Below are positions 28,008 through 37,586 of a DNA stretch of 64,000 bases, piece by piece. Under the pieces are notes generated by a model. The model did not search any database. It was given only the letters and a program-made list of their open reading frames with translations, and was not told the origin of the DNA. Made by a program: the position numbers and the translations under genes. Each line of letters begins with the position of its first letter. Positions within the stretch are counted from its first letter, which is position 1. Location: the NCBI GenBank assembly GCA_964652025.1, contig CAZYZX010000001.1, forward strand, positions 434,001-498,000, in the 5' to 3' direction. The stretch comes from JAEXOD01 sp964652025. Its GTDB lineage: Bacteria; Bacteroidota; Ignavibacteria; Ignavibacteriales; Melioribacteraceae.

Positions 28008-30278
28008 TTATTTAATTAGTAACATCTTTTTAGTTATTGATTTATCACCTTGTGTAAGTCTATAAAAATAGGTACCAGAACTTAAATTATTGGAATTAAA
28101 TGTAATTTGATAAATAGTTCCCTTTTCTGCAACTTGATTAAATAAAACTGCAATTTCTTCACCTAAAGAATTATAAACAGTTAATTTAGTTAATTCTGTT
28201 TGTTCTACAGAAAATTTGATTTGTGTAGAAGGATTAAATGGGTTAGGGAAATTTTGCTCTAAATTAAACTGTTTAGGAGCCAATGTATTAACTTCAATTA
28301 CATTACTAAATGAATAAGAGCCATTTAAATCTATTTGTTTAAGTTTGTAAAAGTATTTGCCAGATTTAACGTTATAATCAACAAAAGAATATTCATTAAT
28401 TTGAGAAGAGTTAATATTACCCTTAACAAAGCCAACAGTAACAAAATTTAAATTATCTTCACTTCGTAAAATTTCAAAGCCATAATTATTAAGTTCTGTT
28501 GCTGTTTTCCAATTTAAATAGATCCCCTTTTCAATTATGTTTGCAGAAAATGAGACTAATTCTACTGGTAAAGGAATAGTATTCATATGGAATGGACCAC
28601 CACTTAAAGTGCTAAAATTAGGATTAAAACCTAAATTGCCATTAGTTATTGTTCCCGGTACGGTTACATCACTAAAATAAGCAGTAGATGATACAACTGC
28701 AGCAAACAGTTTGAATTCATCTAATGCTGTAGGATTACCAATTTGGTTCAAAGGAATTTTTAATTCCCATCCTCTGTTTATGTCGTGATCATTATAAAAA
28801 GCAAATTTTATTGATTTATTTGTAAAAATTCCATCAGTTTCTGGTCCTTCTGCAATAGCACCAGTTTGGTTAGCCATACCAATATATTGTGCACTATTGC
28901 CAGATGTAGAATATTTTACCGCATCTAAATAAACTGAAGTATTAGAAGACCCAGGATTAATAACAAAACCATAATGCGTTTCAAAGTCATTTTTAAAATT
29001 ACCATTTGTGGTTGCTCCAAATAAATGTCCTCCATTTGTTATATTTCCTAATGGAGTTCCAGCAGCTGCACCCAACCCAGTAAGTTTAGAAATACCTAAA
29101 AACAAAACAATCCCATCGCTACTTGAAGTGTTCAAGTAACAATCGCTTGCCAAATACAAAAATTCATTATCAATGTGTGCAAAAATTCCATCTATATTTA
29201 TAGCAGGTCCAAAACCAGCATTATTATCTAAGTCTGGGTGATAATTATCATATTTTTCGTTAATTCTACCATTAATTAAAAATGGATACCATACTTTATA
29301 AGCACCAATACCATTATTTGTGCTTAAAACATATATCATTTGACTACCATCATTATTAAATTTAATATCTACATCACCCGTTCCATTTGGGTTATTATTT
29401 AAAAATAGTGAAGGAGTTACAATATAAGTTAATCCTTTGCTAAAATCGTTCCCTACCATAACTAACCTTGCATTTTCTGTAGTAGCACCTCCATGTTGAA
29501 AAGTAAAAATATAGGGAACGCCATTATGTTCAAAATATTGTATTGAGTTTGAACCAACACCAACTTGGCTGCCAGGAATAGTGCCTAATAATGTACCATT
29601 TAAATCCCATTTGGTAACATATTTACCATTACTATTTAAAACAAAAGATTGGTTATTTATTGGATAAACAGATGGCATATTATCAATAGAAGTACTAGGT
29701 AACGTCACAACTGTTTCTATAGCAAAACTATTACCAAAATCATTTGTACCTAATACGTACACTTTTTTATTTGCTTGATCCGCAAACCAAATTTTTGCAG
29801 AATTATCATTAATTTTACCAACAACTTTAAAATTATCGCCTACTCGTTTAATTACACCATTTAAGTTATTTTCAAAAACTACAACTGGTGCACTACTTTC
29901 ATTTACCCATTTATATATTTTTATTGCAGAAGCATCGTTAGTTAAATTTATGCCAAGAATAACCCCATCATCAGTAACTTCAATATCGTTTAATAGAAAA
30001 ACACCACCTGAAATACCTGTAGTTGGCAAATTACCAACTTGTTCACCAGTATTAGCATTTAATATATAAACATTTAAAGAACCGTTTCTAGAAACTACAT
30101 AAAGACGGTCTTGTCCATTTACTAATCCATATGCTAAACCTCTTTCAGTATTTCCAGATGGACTAAACCAACTGAAACTATTTCCTGCTCTAAAACACTT
30201 TTCCCACAATGTGTCTATTTGGGCATATAGGCTTAACTGTAAAGTTAGCAGGAAAAATATAGTTAATATTTTTTTCAT
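28008..30278 (-). CDS. Secreted protein with DUF4623-like repeats and T9SS sorting domain
   Basis: 756 residues from the ATG at 30278 (GGGGAG 6 bases upstream; signal peptide MKKILTIFFLLTLQLSLYA). Residues 30-480 resemble the DUF4623 beta-propeller-like family (NTERGLAYGLVNGQDRLYVV, VYILNANTGEQVGNLPT). Residues 500-640 resemble an extra beta domain and an FnIII segment (LPVELVSFSANIIEKGIYLN). The last 80 residues are a textbook Ignavibacteria-style T9SS domain (NPFNPSTQIKFSV, LTVYNSLGEEIAVLFNQ, LSSGTYFYRL, ending MLLIK). No enzyme motif is evident. It precedes the NlpC/P60-like T9SS gene. Confidence 0.78.
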   Translation of the reverse strand: MKKILTIFFLLTLQLSLYAQIDTLWEKCFRAGNSFSWFSPSGNTERGLAYGLVNGQDRLYVVSRNGSLNVYILNANTGEQVGNLPTTGISGGVFLLNDIEVTDDGVILGINLTNDASAIKIYKWVNESSAPVVVFENNLNGVIKRVGDNFKVVGKINDNSAKIWFADQANKKVYVLGTNDFGNSFAIETVVTLPSTSIDNMPSVYPINNQSFVLNSNGKYVTKWDLNGTLLGTIPGSQVGVGSNSIQYFEHNGVPYIFTFQHGGATTENARLVMVGNDFSKGLTYIVTPSLFLNNNPNGTGDVDIKFNNDGSQMIYVLSTNNGIGAYKVWYPFLINGRINEKYDNYHPDLDNNAGFGPAINIDGIFAHIDNEFLYLASDCYLNTSSSDGIVLFLGISKLTGLGAAAGTPLGNITNGGHLFGATTNGNFKNDFETHYGFVINPGSSNTSVYLDAVKYSTSGNSAQYIGMANQTGAIAEGPETDGIFTNKSIKFAFYNDHDINRGWELKIPLNQIGNPTALDEFKLFAAVVSSTAYFSDVTVPGTITNGNLGFNPNFSTLSGGPFHMNTIPLPVELVSFSANIIEKGIYLNWKTATELNNYGFEILRSEDNLNFVTVGFVKGNINSSQINEYSFVDYNVKSGKYFYKLKQIDLNGSYSFSNVIEVNTLAPKQFNLEQNFPNPFNPSTQIKFSVEQTELTKLTVYNSLGEEIAVLFNQVAEKGTIYQITFNSNNLSSGTYFYRLTQGDKSITKKMLLIK

Positions 30279-30307
30279 AAGTACTCCCCTCAAATTTATT
30301 GGTTGTT

Positions 30308-30754
30308 TTAATTCGTTTCTTCTCTAACCCAAGCATCTTTAAATACTGATATTTTCCAAAGTTCATTTCTTACATTTTCTGCATCCTTTTTACTTTGAAA
30401 AGCGGGGTCAATTTGTACGATATATAGTTTCTTTAAATCATCGTAAATAATATTTAAATTATATTTTAATTTGGATTTAACTTCTTTCATAAAATTTTCA
30501 GCAGCAGACCTAGTGGTATATGCCCCAACTTGAACAAAATATATGGTTGAAAGCTGTTTGTTTTCAATAATAACTTTGTTTTCTGATTCATCTGTAGTTG
30601 GAATTTTATTTTCCATTTTTTTAGTATCGTTATCATCAAAAACATATACTTCTTCTTTATTACTTTGTTGCTCATTTTGTTCGGTTGTTTCTTTACTACC
30701 ACTGCAACTAATAAATAATAAAGATATTAAAATAAATAAAATAATATTTTTCAT
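30308..30754 (-). CDS. SPOR-domain lipoprotein
   Basis: 148 residues with a lipobox: LLFISC, so Cys17 is the probable lipid anchor. A Glu/Lys-rich spacer (18-65) leads to a SPOR domain (about 70-145; YFVQVGAYTTRSAAENFMKE, YIVQIDPAFQSKKDAENVRN). SPOR domains bind denuded septal peptidoglycan, so a division or wall role is likely. It is 29 bases upstream of the DUF4623-like gene and 71 bases after the terminator-bounded FadL gene. Confidence 0.88.
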   Translation of the reverse strand: MKNIILFILISLLFISCSGSKETTEQNEQQSNKEEVYVFDDNDTKKMENKIPTTDESENKVIIENKQLSTIYFVQVGAYTTRSAAENFMKEVKSKLKYNLNIIYDDLKKLYIVQIDPAFQSKKDAENVRNELWKISVFKDAWVREETN

Positions 30755-30779
30755 TTTATCCTCAATTTTTAAAATAAAA

Positions 30780-30801
30780 CAGGGACGGTTATCCGTCCCT
30801 G
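30780..30801 (-). terminator. Terminator after the OMPP1/FadL gene
   Basis: Perfect 9-bp GC-rich stem CAGGGACGG / CCGTCCCTG with a 4-base TTAT loop, followed on the minus strand by TTTTATTTT. Lies 25 bases beyond the stop of the FadL-like gene. Confidence 0.85.
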
Positions 30802-30825
30802 AAATATAAAAAAATTAAAGAAATA

Positions 30826-32127
30826 TTACAAAGAATAATTAAAACTTACTGCAAATAAATGAGCTACTGGTTTATAAGTACCATTAAAATAACCATATAC
30901 TGGTGCACCTGGTACAGTTAAATTAACAGAGTTAGTAATAGTTCTTTCCATAAAGTGTAAGTAGAAATAAGAAACATCAACACCAATATTATCAGTAAAT
31001 TTGTAACCAAAGCCAGCTGTAACCCCAATTCTATCTGCATCTGGTAGTGTAGGTTCAACTAATTTGTCTTCAACAGGATTTTTATCGTATAATAATCCAA
31101 ATCTAAGTGCACTTACTTCGTTTAAATTATATTCAGCGCCAAGTCTTGCAATATAAGTATTTGTGTAACCACGATAGCTTGAAGAAACTTTACTACCAGT
31201 TGTAGGATTTGTATAATCTTTAAAAGTAATTTCTAATTTATCGTAGCTTTTCCAACCAACATATTGAAAATCAGCTGCAACAGTCCAGCATTTGGTTGGT
31301 TTTACAGCAACACCAACAACTAAGTTTTCTGGTGTTGTTAAAGGAGCAGAAGCAGAACCATAAGGAAGTTTAATAGACATTGGACCAGCTAGTGGATGAA
31401 CGAAATCTAAGGTTGCTGGAGTAGTAGTTGCTGTTCCTTCAAATGTAAATTTATTTTTGCTTCTATAATCAACACCTAATGAAAATTCTTTAACTGGTTT
31501 CCATAAAAATCCAATATTAAACCCAACTGATGTTCCATCTCCACTTAAAGCAGTAAATGCATCCGGTCTAGGAGCCGATGTAACAGGATCTCTTAAAGGA
31601 AGGTTCTTATTAATTTTAACATCACCATAAGCAATGTTTACGCCAATACCTATTGAAAACTGATCATTAAATTTGTAAGCTATTGTAGGCTGAAAAAAGA
31701 ATGTTCTAATTTCAGTATCAATAGCTAAATATCTTCCAGCCCATGTTTTATCCCATTCGGTACCAAGTCCATATGGATTATTTACACTAAAACCAACAAA
31801 TAAATTCTCGTTTAATTTGTGACTAAGATATACTGTAAAAGGAGTATAAACTTTGCTTTTAAGTTTATATTCGTTGGTTAACGGGGTTGGACCAGTAAAC
31901 TTGGTCATTGGAGCAATTAAAGAAACACCAGCAGAAAAAAATGTTCCGTTAAGTTGAGTCATTCCTGCAGGGTTAAAAAAAACTGTTGAAACATCATTTG
32001 CCAAACCCGTAAATGCATTTGCCATACCCATTGCTCTAGCACCGTTTTCGTTTATTTGAAAACCACTAGCAAATAAATTTGTTGTTAAAAAAATTGCAAA
32101 AACAAACGAAAGTATTTTCTTTCGCAT
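30826..32127 (-). CDS. OMPP1/FadL/TodX outer-membrane transport protein
   Basis: 433 residues; signal peptide ending FASGFQ, followed by INENGARAMGMANAFTGLAN and DVSTVFFNPAGMTQLNGTFF, the N-terminal hatch signature of FadL-type barrels. The rest is a 14-strand-type barrel ending in VAHLFAVSFNYSL with a terminal aromatic strand. Such channels admit hydrophobic molecules (fatty acids, aromatics). SD CGGAGG precedes the ATG by about 6 bases; the gene appears monocistronic, bounded by the hairpin at 30780. Confidence 0.9.
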   Translation of the reverse strand: MRKKILSFVFAIFLTTNLFASGFQINENGARAMGMANAFTGLANDVSTVFFNPAGMTQLNGTFFSAGVSLIAPMTKFTGPTPLTNEYKLKSKVYTPFTVYLSHKLNENLFVGFSVNNPYGLGTEWDKTWAGRYLAIDTEIRTFFFQPTIAYKFNDQFSIGIGVNIAYGDVKINKNLPLRDPVTSAPRPDAFTALSGDGTSVGFNIGFLWKPVKEFSLGVDYRSKNKFTFEGTATTTPATLDFVHPLAGPMSIKLPYGSASAPLTTPENLVVGVAVKPTKCWTVAADFQYVGWKSYDKLEITFKDYTNPTTGSKVSSSYRGYTNTYIARLGAEYNLNEVSALRFGLLYDKNPVEDKLVEPTLPDADRIGVTAGFGYKFTDNIGVDVSYFYLHFMERTITNSVNLTVPGAPVYGYFNGTYKPVAHLFAVSFNYSL

Positions 32128-32216
32128 TTTTCCTCCGATAATTAAAAAAAATTAACGGACAAATATCGTATAAATTGATGAATAAAACAAAAAGAAAATT
32201 CATTATTCATTAATAA

Positions 32217-32717
32217 CTATTCAATTAATAAAATTTTTTGGTCTTTTTCTACTGGTGAATTTTCCTCTACGTATATTTCTTTAATTATTCCACTTACAGG
32301 ACTTTTTAAATCATTTTCCATCTTCATGGCTTCAAGTACTATTAATGATTCCCCAAGTTCAACATTTTCTCCAACTTTCTTTTTTAATTTTACTAATAAA
32401 CCGGGCATAGGAGCTTTAAAAATTAAATGGTGAGATTGCTTTTCTTTTTGTGCTAAATATTCTGTTGCTTTTTCCATTAGTAAAGTTCTAACTATTGGTT
32501 CATAATAATGACCATCTATAAGTGTAGTATATTTTTCGCTATTTTTGCGTGTTGCAGTAATAGAATAAACTTTATTATTTATATGTAATAAATATAAATA
32601 TTCACTTACTTTGGATAATTCATATTTAATAATATTATTATCAATTTTTAAAGTTTCTGAATCTATAATGGAAATATTTATTTTTTTATTATCAATTGTT
32701 ATAACATAATCATTCAT
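32217..32717 (-). CDS. Biotin carboxyl carrier protein subunit of an acyl-CoA carboxylase
   Basis: 166 residues. C-terminal biotinyl domain (about 95-166) with the biotinylation motif VLEAMKMENDLKS and the flanking APMPGLLVKLKKKVGENV. The first 80 residues form a beta-rich region like the linker (BT) part of propionyl-CoA carboxylase alpha subunits. Overlaps the biotin carboxylase gene by 8 bases, so the two together equal one alpha subunit. The carboxyltransferase is not in the window. Confidence 0.9.
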   Translation of the reverse strand: MNDYVITIDNKKINISIIDSETLKIDNNIIKYELSKVSEYLYLLHINNKVYSITATRKNSEKYTTLIDGHYYEPIVRTLLMEKATEYLAQKEKQSHHLIFKAPMPGLLVKLKKKVGENVELGESLIVLEAMKMENDLKSPVSGIIKEIYVEENSPVEKDQKILLIE

Positions 32718-34206
32718 TTATTAAATCCCTCCATCTATTAGTGGGTGTGCATTCAATTTGTTTGGGTTTTAATGAATTCTCTTCATGTTTTAGTAATGTA
32801 GCAATAATAGCGGCAACATCAGAATATTTATTATTATCAAAGTTTTTCCAATTTAAAGGTATATTTGGTAAAAATTCTTGTTCAATAAAATTAATAGTAA
32901 AACTACCATCTTTAAATGAATTATTTTCAAGTATCCACTTTAAAGCGTGGATATTAGTTATAACGCCTGCTATTTGATACTCCCCTAACGCCCTATTTAA
33001 TCTTTCTATTGCTTCTTCACGTGTTCTTCCATAACCAATAACTTTTGCCAACATAGGATCGTAAAATCTAGATACTTCTGTTAGTAAATCTATACCTCTA
33101 TCGACTCTAACACCTATTCCACTTGGTAATTTATGATGAATAATTTTACCAATAGAAGGTGCAAAATTATTATCTACATCTTCTGCATAAACTCTAGCCT
33201 CTATTGCATGTCCTAAAATTTTAAGATCATTTTGGGTAAATGACAACTCTAAATTTGAAGCAATTCTGATTTGCTCTTTAACTAAATCAATACCGGTAAT
33301 TAATTCAGTAACTGGATGCTCTACTTGTAATCGAGTATTCATCTCTAAAAAATAGAAATTTTTGTTTTTGTCCATTAAAAACTCAATAGTGCCGGCATTA
33401 TAGTAATTGCAAGCTTTTGCTGCAGAAATTGCTGCTGCAGTGATTTTACTGCGGGTAATTTCATCTAAAAAAGCAGATGGAGCCTCTTCAATAATTTTTT
33501 GATGTCTTCTTTGAACAGAACAATCTCTTTCAAATAAATGAGCATAATTACCAAATTTATCTGCAATAATTTGAACTTCTATGTGTTTAGGATTTTCAAT
33601 ATATTTTTCGATATAAACCGCAGGATTACTGAAAGCCTTTAAAGCCTCGCTTGAAGCAAGTTTAAACGACTCTTCAAACATTTCTTCGCTATCAACTTTA
33701 CGCATTCCTTTGCCTCCGCCTCCAGCAGAAGCTTTTAACATAACAGGATAGCCTATTTTTGTAGCTATTTTTTTTGCTTCTAATAAATCTTCTATTGGTT
33801 CTGTGGTGCCGGGAACAATAGGAACATTATTTGCTTCCATTAATTTTCTTGCTTCAATTTTCGAACCCATCATTTTTACAGATTTTGAAGATGGACCAAT
33901 AAAAATTAAACCTGCTTTTTCAACTTCCTCAATAAAATCTGCATTTTCAGATAAAAAACCATATCCAGGATGTATTGCATCTACATTAACGCTTTTTGCA
34001 ATTTCAATTATCTTTTTTATGTTTAAATAAGATTTTGATGCTTCGCTACTTCCTATGTAATAAGCTTGGTCGGCTTGTCTTACATGTAGTGAATGTTTAT
34101 CTGCATCAGTGTATATAGCTACAGAGGTTATATTTAACTCTCTGCAAGCTTTAATTATTCTTACGGCTATTTCGCCTCGGTTTGCAATTAGTATTTTTTT
34201 TATCAT
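32710..34206 (-). CDS. accC: Biotin carboxylase subunit of an acyl-CoA carboxylase
   Basis: 498 residues, ATP-grasp enzyme that carboxylates the biotin of the carrier encoded next. Seen: IANRGEIAVRIIKACRELNI, KASAGGGGKGMRKV, FERDCSVQRRHQKIIEEAPS, and EMNTRLQVEHPVTE. Longer than E. coli AccC (about 449) by a C-terminal extension with a low-similarity helix, which together with the split carrier suggests a propionyl-/methylcrotonyl-type complex rather than fatty-acid ACC. The symbol accC is generic for the domain; the true substrate is unknown. Confidence 0.88.
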   Translation of the reverse strand: MIKKILIANRGEIAVRIIKACRELNITSVAIYTDADKHSLHVRQADQAYYIGSSEASKSYLNIKKIIEIAKSVNVDAIHPGYGFLSENADFIEEVEKAGLIFIGPSSKSVKMMGSKIEARKLMEANNVPIVPGTTEPIEDLLEAKKIATKIGYPVMLKASAGGGGKGMRKVDSEEMFEESFKLASSEALKAFSNPAVYIEKYIENPKHIEVQIIADKFGNYAHLFERDCSVQRRHQKIIEEAPSAFLDEITRSKITAAAISAAKACNYYNAGTIEFLMDKNKNFYFLEMNTRLQVEHPVTELITGIDLVKEQIRIASNLELSFTQNDLKILGHAIEARVYAEDVDNNFAPSIGKIIHHKLPSGIGVRVDRGIDLLTEVSRFYDPMLAKVIGYGRTREEAIERLNRALGEYQIAGVITNIHALKWILENNSFKDGSFTINFIEQEFLPNIPLNWKNFDNNKYSDVAAIIATLLKHEENSLKPKQIECTPTNRWRDLINE

Positions 34207-34213
34207 AAAAATC

Positions 34214-36547
34214 CTATTTTAATTCTACAATGGTTATTCCTTCTCCACCACTTTCAATTGGAGCAAAATAAAATTTACTAATAAATTCTTGTTCTTTCAA
34301 TATATCCCATACAATTTTTTTAAGTGCACCAGTTCCTTTCCCATGTAAAATTTCAACTCGTTCAAGTCCATTGGTATAACTTTCATCTAAAAATTTTATT
34401 ATTTTATTAGTAACTGTGTTAACTCTTTCACCTCTAATATCTAAGGTATAATTTATATTTGCAATATTTACTTTTTTATTTAAAGTGTCTTTTTTGTATT
34501 CATCTTTACTAATTACACTTATACTATTTTTATTCGCTTTTACTTTTAGATTTCCAACTAATAAAGTTATGTCATTTTCATCCACTATAGATTCTATTAT
34601 TCCTACAGTATTTGTATTGTTTAATTTAACAAAATCGCCAATTTTAAAATTTGGTTCATTTTTTTTAATTTCATCTTTATTTAATTTAACATTTTGTTTT
34701 AAATACTCTATTTCTTGTTTCCCTTTTTTAATAATTTTGCTATCTGCAGAAGATTCTTTTATTTCCTTTATTACTTTTTCAATTATACTATTTACATTTT
34801 TCAACAATAAATCAGCTTCTGCCTTAGCTTTATTTATAATCTCTTTTTTCTCGCTTTCTAATTTCTCTAATTTTTGTTTATATAATTCTGTTAATCCCTT
34901 TAATTTGCTGTTTTCAATTTCAGCTTGTTTTAATTTAGTGCTTAAAATATTAGATTTATTTTCTAATTCAATAAGAAATTTTTCGATATTAATTTTATCT
35001 GTATTAAGATAACTTTTGGCATCAGTTAAAAATTGATTATTAAAACCAATTCTTTCCGCCACTTCAAAAGCATATGACGAGCCAGGTATTCCTTGCCTAA
35101 ATTTATATGTAGGTTCTAATTTTTGTAAATCATATTCCATGCTTGCATTCATAAAACCAATAGTTTCATTAGCTAAAACTTTCAGTTTACCTAAGTGAGT
35201 AGTAGCTAAAGTAATTGTACCTCTATTTTTTAAGGTGTTTAATATTGCTGCAGCAATTGCTCCACCCTCTTCCGGATCTGTGCCTGTTCCAATCTCATCT
35301 AATAAAACAAGAGTGTTATTATCTGCATATTCTAAAATAAACTTATATTTTGATAAATGTGAACTAAATGTACTTAAGCTACTTTCAATAGACTGCTCAT
35401 CACCAATATCAATAATTATACTATTAAATAGTCTAAAATTAGAATCAGGATCTATTGGAATATGAAAACCACTATAGGCTAATAATAAATTTAAACCTAA
35501 CGTTTTTAAAACAACAGTCTTTCCGCCAGCATTTGGCCCGGTAATTAAAGTTACAATATTATCTTTTACGATAAAATTTAAGGGAATTGTCTTTTCTTTA
35601 CCAAATTTTTTTAATAAAATTGGGTGTCTCGCGTTTATTAATTCAAAAGGTTTATTATTATTAAAAGTTGGAAAACTACCATTAATTTCTAAAGAATATT
35701 TTGCTTTGGCAAATACTAAATCTAACTTTGCTATAATCTTAAGTAAATTTTCTAAATTATTTGCATAAACAGAAATTTTTTTTGTAATATCCTTTAATAT
35801 TTTATCAATTTCTCTTTTTTCTGCAAATTTTAACGATAATATTTCGTTATTTAGATCTAATGTTTCAGTTGGTTCAATATATACAGTTTGTCCGGAAGCA
35901 GATTCTGAATGTATAAATCCTTTTACATGTCTTTTGTGTTCTGCTTTAATTGGTAAAACTACTCTACCTTCACTAATAGTAGCAAAATCATCTTGCACAA
36001 ATTGACTATCTTTTAATTGCCTTAATATTCTATTAATAACCTTTTGCAAAGTAAAGTTTTTTTCTTTTATTTCAAATCTTATATCTTTTAATGCTTTACT
36101 TGCATTATCACTAATTTCTCCATTTTGGTCAAATATACTTGATATTTCACTTTCTAATTTTTTATCTATAAAAAGTTTTTCAATTAATTCTATCTTAAGT
36201 GTATCGCATTCTTCTTTATCTTTAAAGAATATAAATAAACTTCTAGATATTTCTAATAACTTAAGGATATTCTTAATTTGTTCAACAGATAATGAAGCAC
36301 CATCTAATTTGCTTTTTTTTATTGTTTCATCTAAAAGTGGTAAGTATTGTATGGGGGGCAGTTCATTTTTAATTAATATCTCTTTTGCTTCACTAACAAG
36401 TCTACCCTCCAAACAAATCTCTTCAACATCTGTTAAAGGTAAGCTGTTAAACAACAATTCAATACCATTTTCGGTATATAAAAATGGACGGCAATAATCT
36501 AAAACTTTAAAAAACTCTAGATTATTTAATAAATTGGTATCATACAT
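34214..36547 (-). CDS. mutS2: Endonuclease MutS2
   Basis: 777 residues. N-terminal MutS core/lever, ATPase with GPNAGGKTVVLK (about 340), LDEIGTGTDPEEGGA and THLGKLK, a long helical region (520-650), a KOW-like segment (GDFVKLNN) and a C-terminal Smr domain with LDIRG (about 692) and HGKGTGALKK (about 725). MutS2 acts on recombination intermediates and, in Firmicutes, on collided ribosomes. All catalytic parts intact. Preceded by cvpA with no gap; followed by the biotin carboxylase gene. Confidence 0.96.
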   Translation of the reverse strand: MYDTNLLNNLEFFKVLDYCRPFLYTENGIELLFNSLPLTDVEEICLEGRLVSEAKEILIKNELPPIQYLPLLDETIKKSKLDGASLSVEQIKNILKLLEISRSLFIFFKDKEECDTLKIELIEKLFIDKKLESEISSIFDQNGEISDNASKALKDIRFEIKEKNFTLQKVINRILRQLKDSQFVQDDFATISEGRVVLPIKAEHKRHVKGFIHSESASGQTVYIEPTETLDLNNEILSLKFAEKREIDKILKDITKKISVYANNLENLLKIIAKLDLVFAKAKYSLEINGSFPTFNNNKPFELINARHPILLKKFGKEKTIPLNFIVKDNIVTLITGPNAGGKTVVLKTLGLNLLLAYSGFHIPIDPDSNFRLFNSIIIDIGDEQSIESSLSTFSSHLSKYKFILEYADNNTLVLLDEIGTGTDPEEGGAIAAAILNTLKNRGTITLATTHLGKLKVLANETIGFMNASMEYDLQKLEPTYKFRQGIPGSSYAFEVAERIGFNNQFLTDAKSYLNTDKINIEKFLIELENKSNILSTKLKQAEIENSKLKGLTELYKQKLEKLESEKKEIINKAKAEADLLLKNVNSIIEKVIKEIKESSADSKIIKKGKQEIEYLKQNVKLNKDEIKKNEPNFKIGDFVKLNNTNTVGIIESIVDENDITLLVGNLKVKANKNSISVISKDEYKKDTLNKKVNIANINYTLDIRGERVNTVTNKIIKFLDESYTNGLERVEILHGKGTGALKKIVWDILKEQEFISKFYFAPIESGGEGITIVELK

Positions 36548-37075
36548 TTACTTATCAATTGTTTTTGTATTCGTTTTAATTAGTTGTTGTAGATAGTCTT
36601 GTAGGCTGCTATTATTACCTAATATTATTTTTGTTGCAGAAGGAACAATCAAATAAACTTTATTATAAAGTAATGATTTATTTTTGTCCTTTTCATCGGG
36701 GATGTTAAAATTTTGTAATAAAAGAAAAATAGCACTAACAAAAAATAAAACCTGTAAAGTACCTGCAAGTCCGCCTAATAATTGATTGAGAAGTTTATTA
36801 ACTTTATCTAAGGGATGAATAACTCTTTTAAGAACTGAAAAAATAAGAATTACTAAAAAAAATAAAATAATACCTGCAAAAATATTGGCTAAGCTTTGCT
36901 CATTATTAAAAATTGGTAATATAAATTTTCCAAGATAATCTGCGAAAAAAAAAGATATATATAAAGCAACAAATAAACCAATTAATCCTATAAGTTTTCT
37001 TATAAGACCATCTTTATATCCTAATAAAAAACCTACGGCGGTTAAAATTAAAATAATAAAATCGATATAGTTCAA
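36548..37075 (-). CDS. CvpA family membrane protein
   Basis: 175 residues with four membrane segments (about 3-20, 25-45, 62-85, 100-125). Starts NYIDFIILILTAVGFLLGYKDGLIRKL, the CvpA signature region. Associated with envelope integrity and colicin V release in E. coli; role here unknown. The start codon appears to be TTG. It follows yqeY by 1 base and abuts mutS2. Confidence 0.88.
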   Translation of the reverse strand: MNYIDFIILILTAVGFLLGYKDGLIRKLIGLIGLFVALYISFFFADYLGKFILPIFNNEQSLANIFAGIILFFLVILIFSVLKRVIHPLDKVNKLLNQLLGGLAGTLQVLFFVSAIFLLLQNFNIPDEKDKNKSLLYNKVYLIVPSATKIILGNNSSLQDYLQQLIKTNTKTIDK

Positions 37076-37076
37076 T

Positions 37077-37523
37077 TTAGTTCAATAATTTGTCTACTGC
37101 GGCTTTAACTAATTTTCCGTCTGCTTTCCCTTTTAATGCCTTTGCTGCTAAAGGCATTAATTTAGCAAAGTCTGCTTTGGAAACAGCATTAATTTCAGAA
37201 GCAAGTTTTTTAACCTCTTCAAATATCTCATCTTCAGAAAGTTGTTTAGGCAAATATTCCAAAATTATATTTATTTCTGCTTTTTCTTTTTCTGCAAGGT
37301 CAGGTCTGTTTCCTTTTTCATATTGCTCAACAGCCTCTTTTCTTTTTTTTAATGCACTATTAAGCATATTAATTTCATCATCAACAGTCATTTCAGTTTT
37401 TTTACCGCTTTTCTCGTATTCTAAAATTAAAGCGCGGATAGAGCGTATTGTTTCCAATCTGACTTTATCACCAGATTTCATTGCCTCTTTAAGGTCATTG
37501 TTTATTTTATCTTTTAAACTCAT
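37077..37523 (-). CDS. GatB/YqeY domain protein
   Basis: 149 residues from the ATG at 37523, chosen over a TTG at 37535 because GGGAG lies 6 bases upstream. Helical protein resembling the tail domain of the GatB amidotransferase subunit: SLKDKINNDLKEAMKSGDKV, LEYLPKQLSEDEIFEEVKKL, and GKADGKLVKAAVDKLL. The YqeY family is thought to contribute to tRNA-related amidotransfer, unproven. Positioned after the terminator at 37534-37566 and before cvpA. Confidence 0.9.
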   Translation of the reverse strand: MSLKDKINNDLKEAMKSGDKVRLETIRSIRALILEYEKSGKKTEMTVDDEINMLNSALKKRKEAVEQYEKGNRPDLAEKEKAEINIILEYLPKQLSEDEIFEEVKKLASEINAVSKADFAKLMPLAAKALKGKADGKLVKAAVDKLLN

Positions 37524-37533
37524 ATTTGCTCCC

Positions 37534-37566
37534 AAAAAAAAGGATGAGTATTTTCATACTCACCCT
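37534..37566 (-). terminator. Terminator after the exbB-exbD-exbD genes
   Basis: 11-bp inverted repeat (AGGATGAGTAT / ATACTCACCCT, one mismatch that is a G-T pair on the minus strand) with a 4-base loop, followed on the minus strand by eight T residues. It lies just past the second exbD stop. Its T-run overlaps the yqeY leader, so yqeY may be reached by read-through only. Confidence 0.8.
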
Positions 37567-37586
37567 TTATTAAATTTTAAAAATAC

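Noticed and set aside
30487..30702. 71-residue minus-strand frame overlapping the SPOR lipoprotein
   Set aside because: Alternate frame of the SPOR gene, which has a lipobox and clear domain; the overlapping frame has no family signature.
34485..35012. 175-residue plus-strand frame inside mutS2
   Set aside because: Antisense to the helical part of mutS2; Phe/Leu/Ser-rich translation, no homology or SD.
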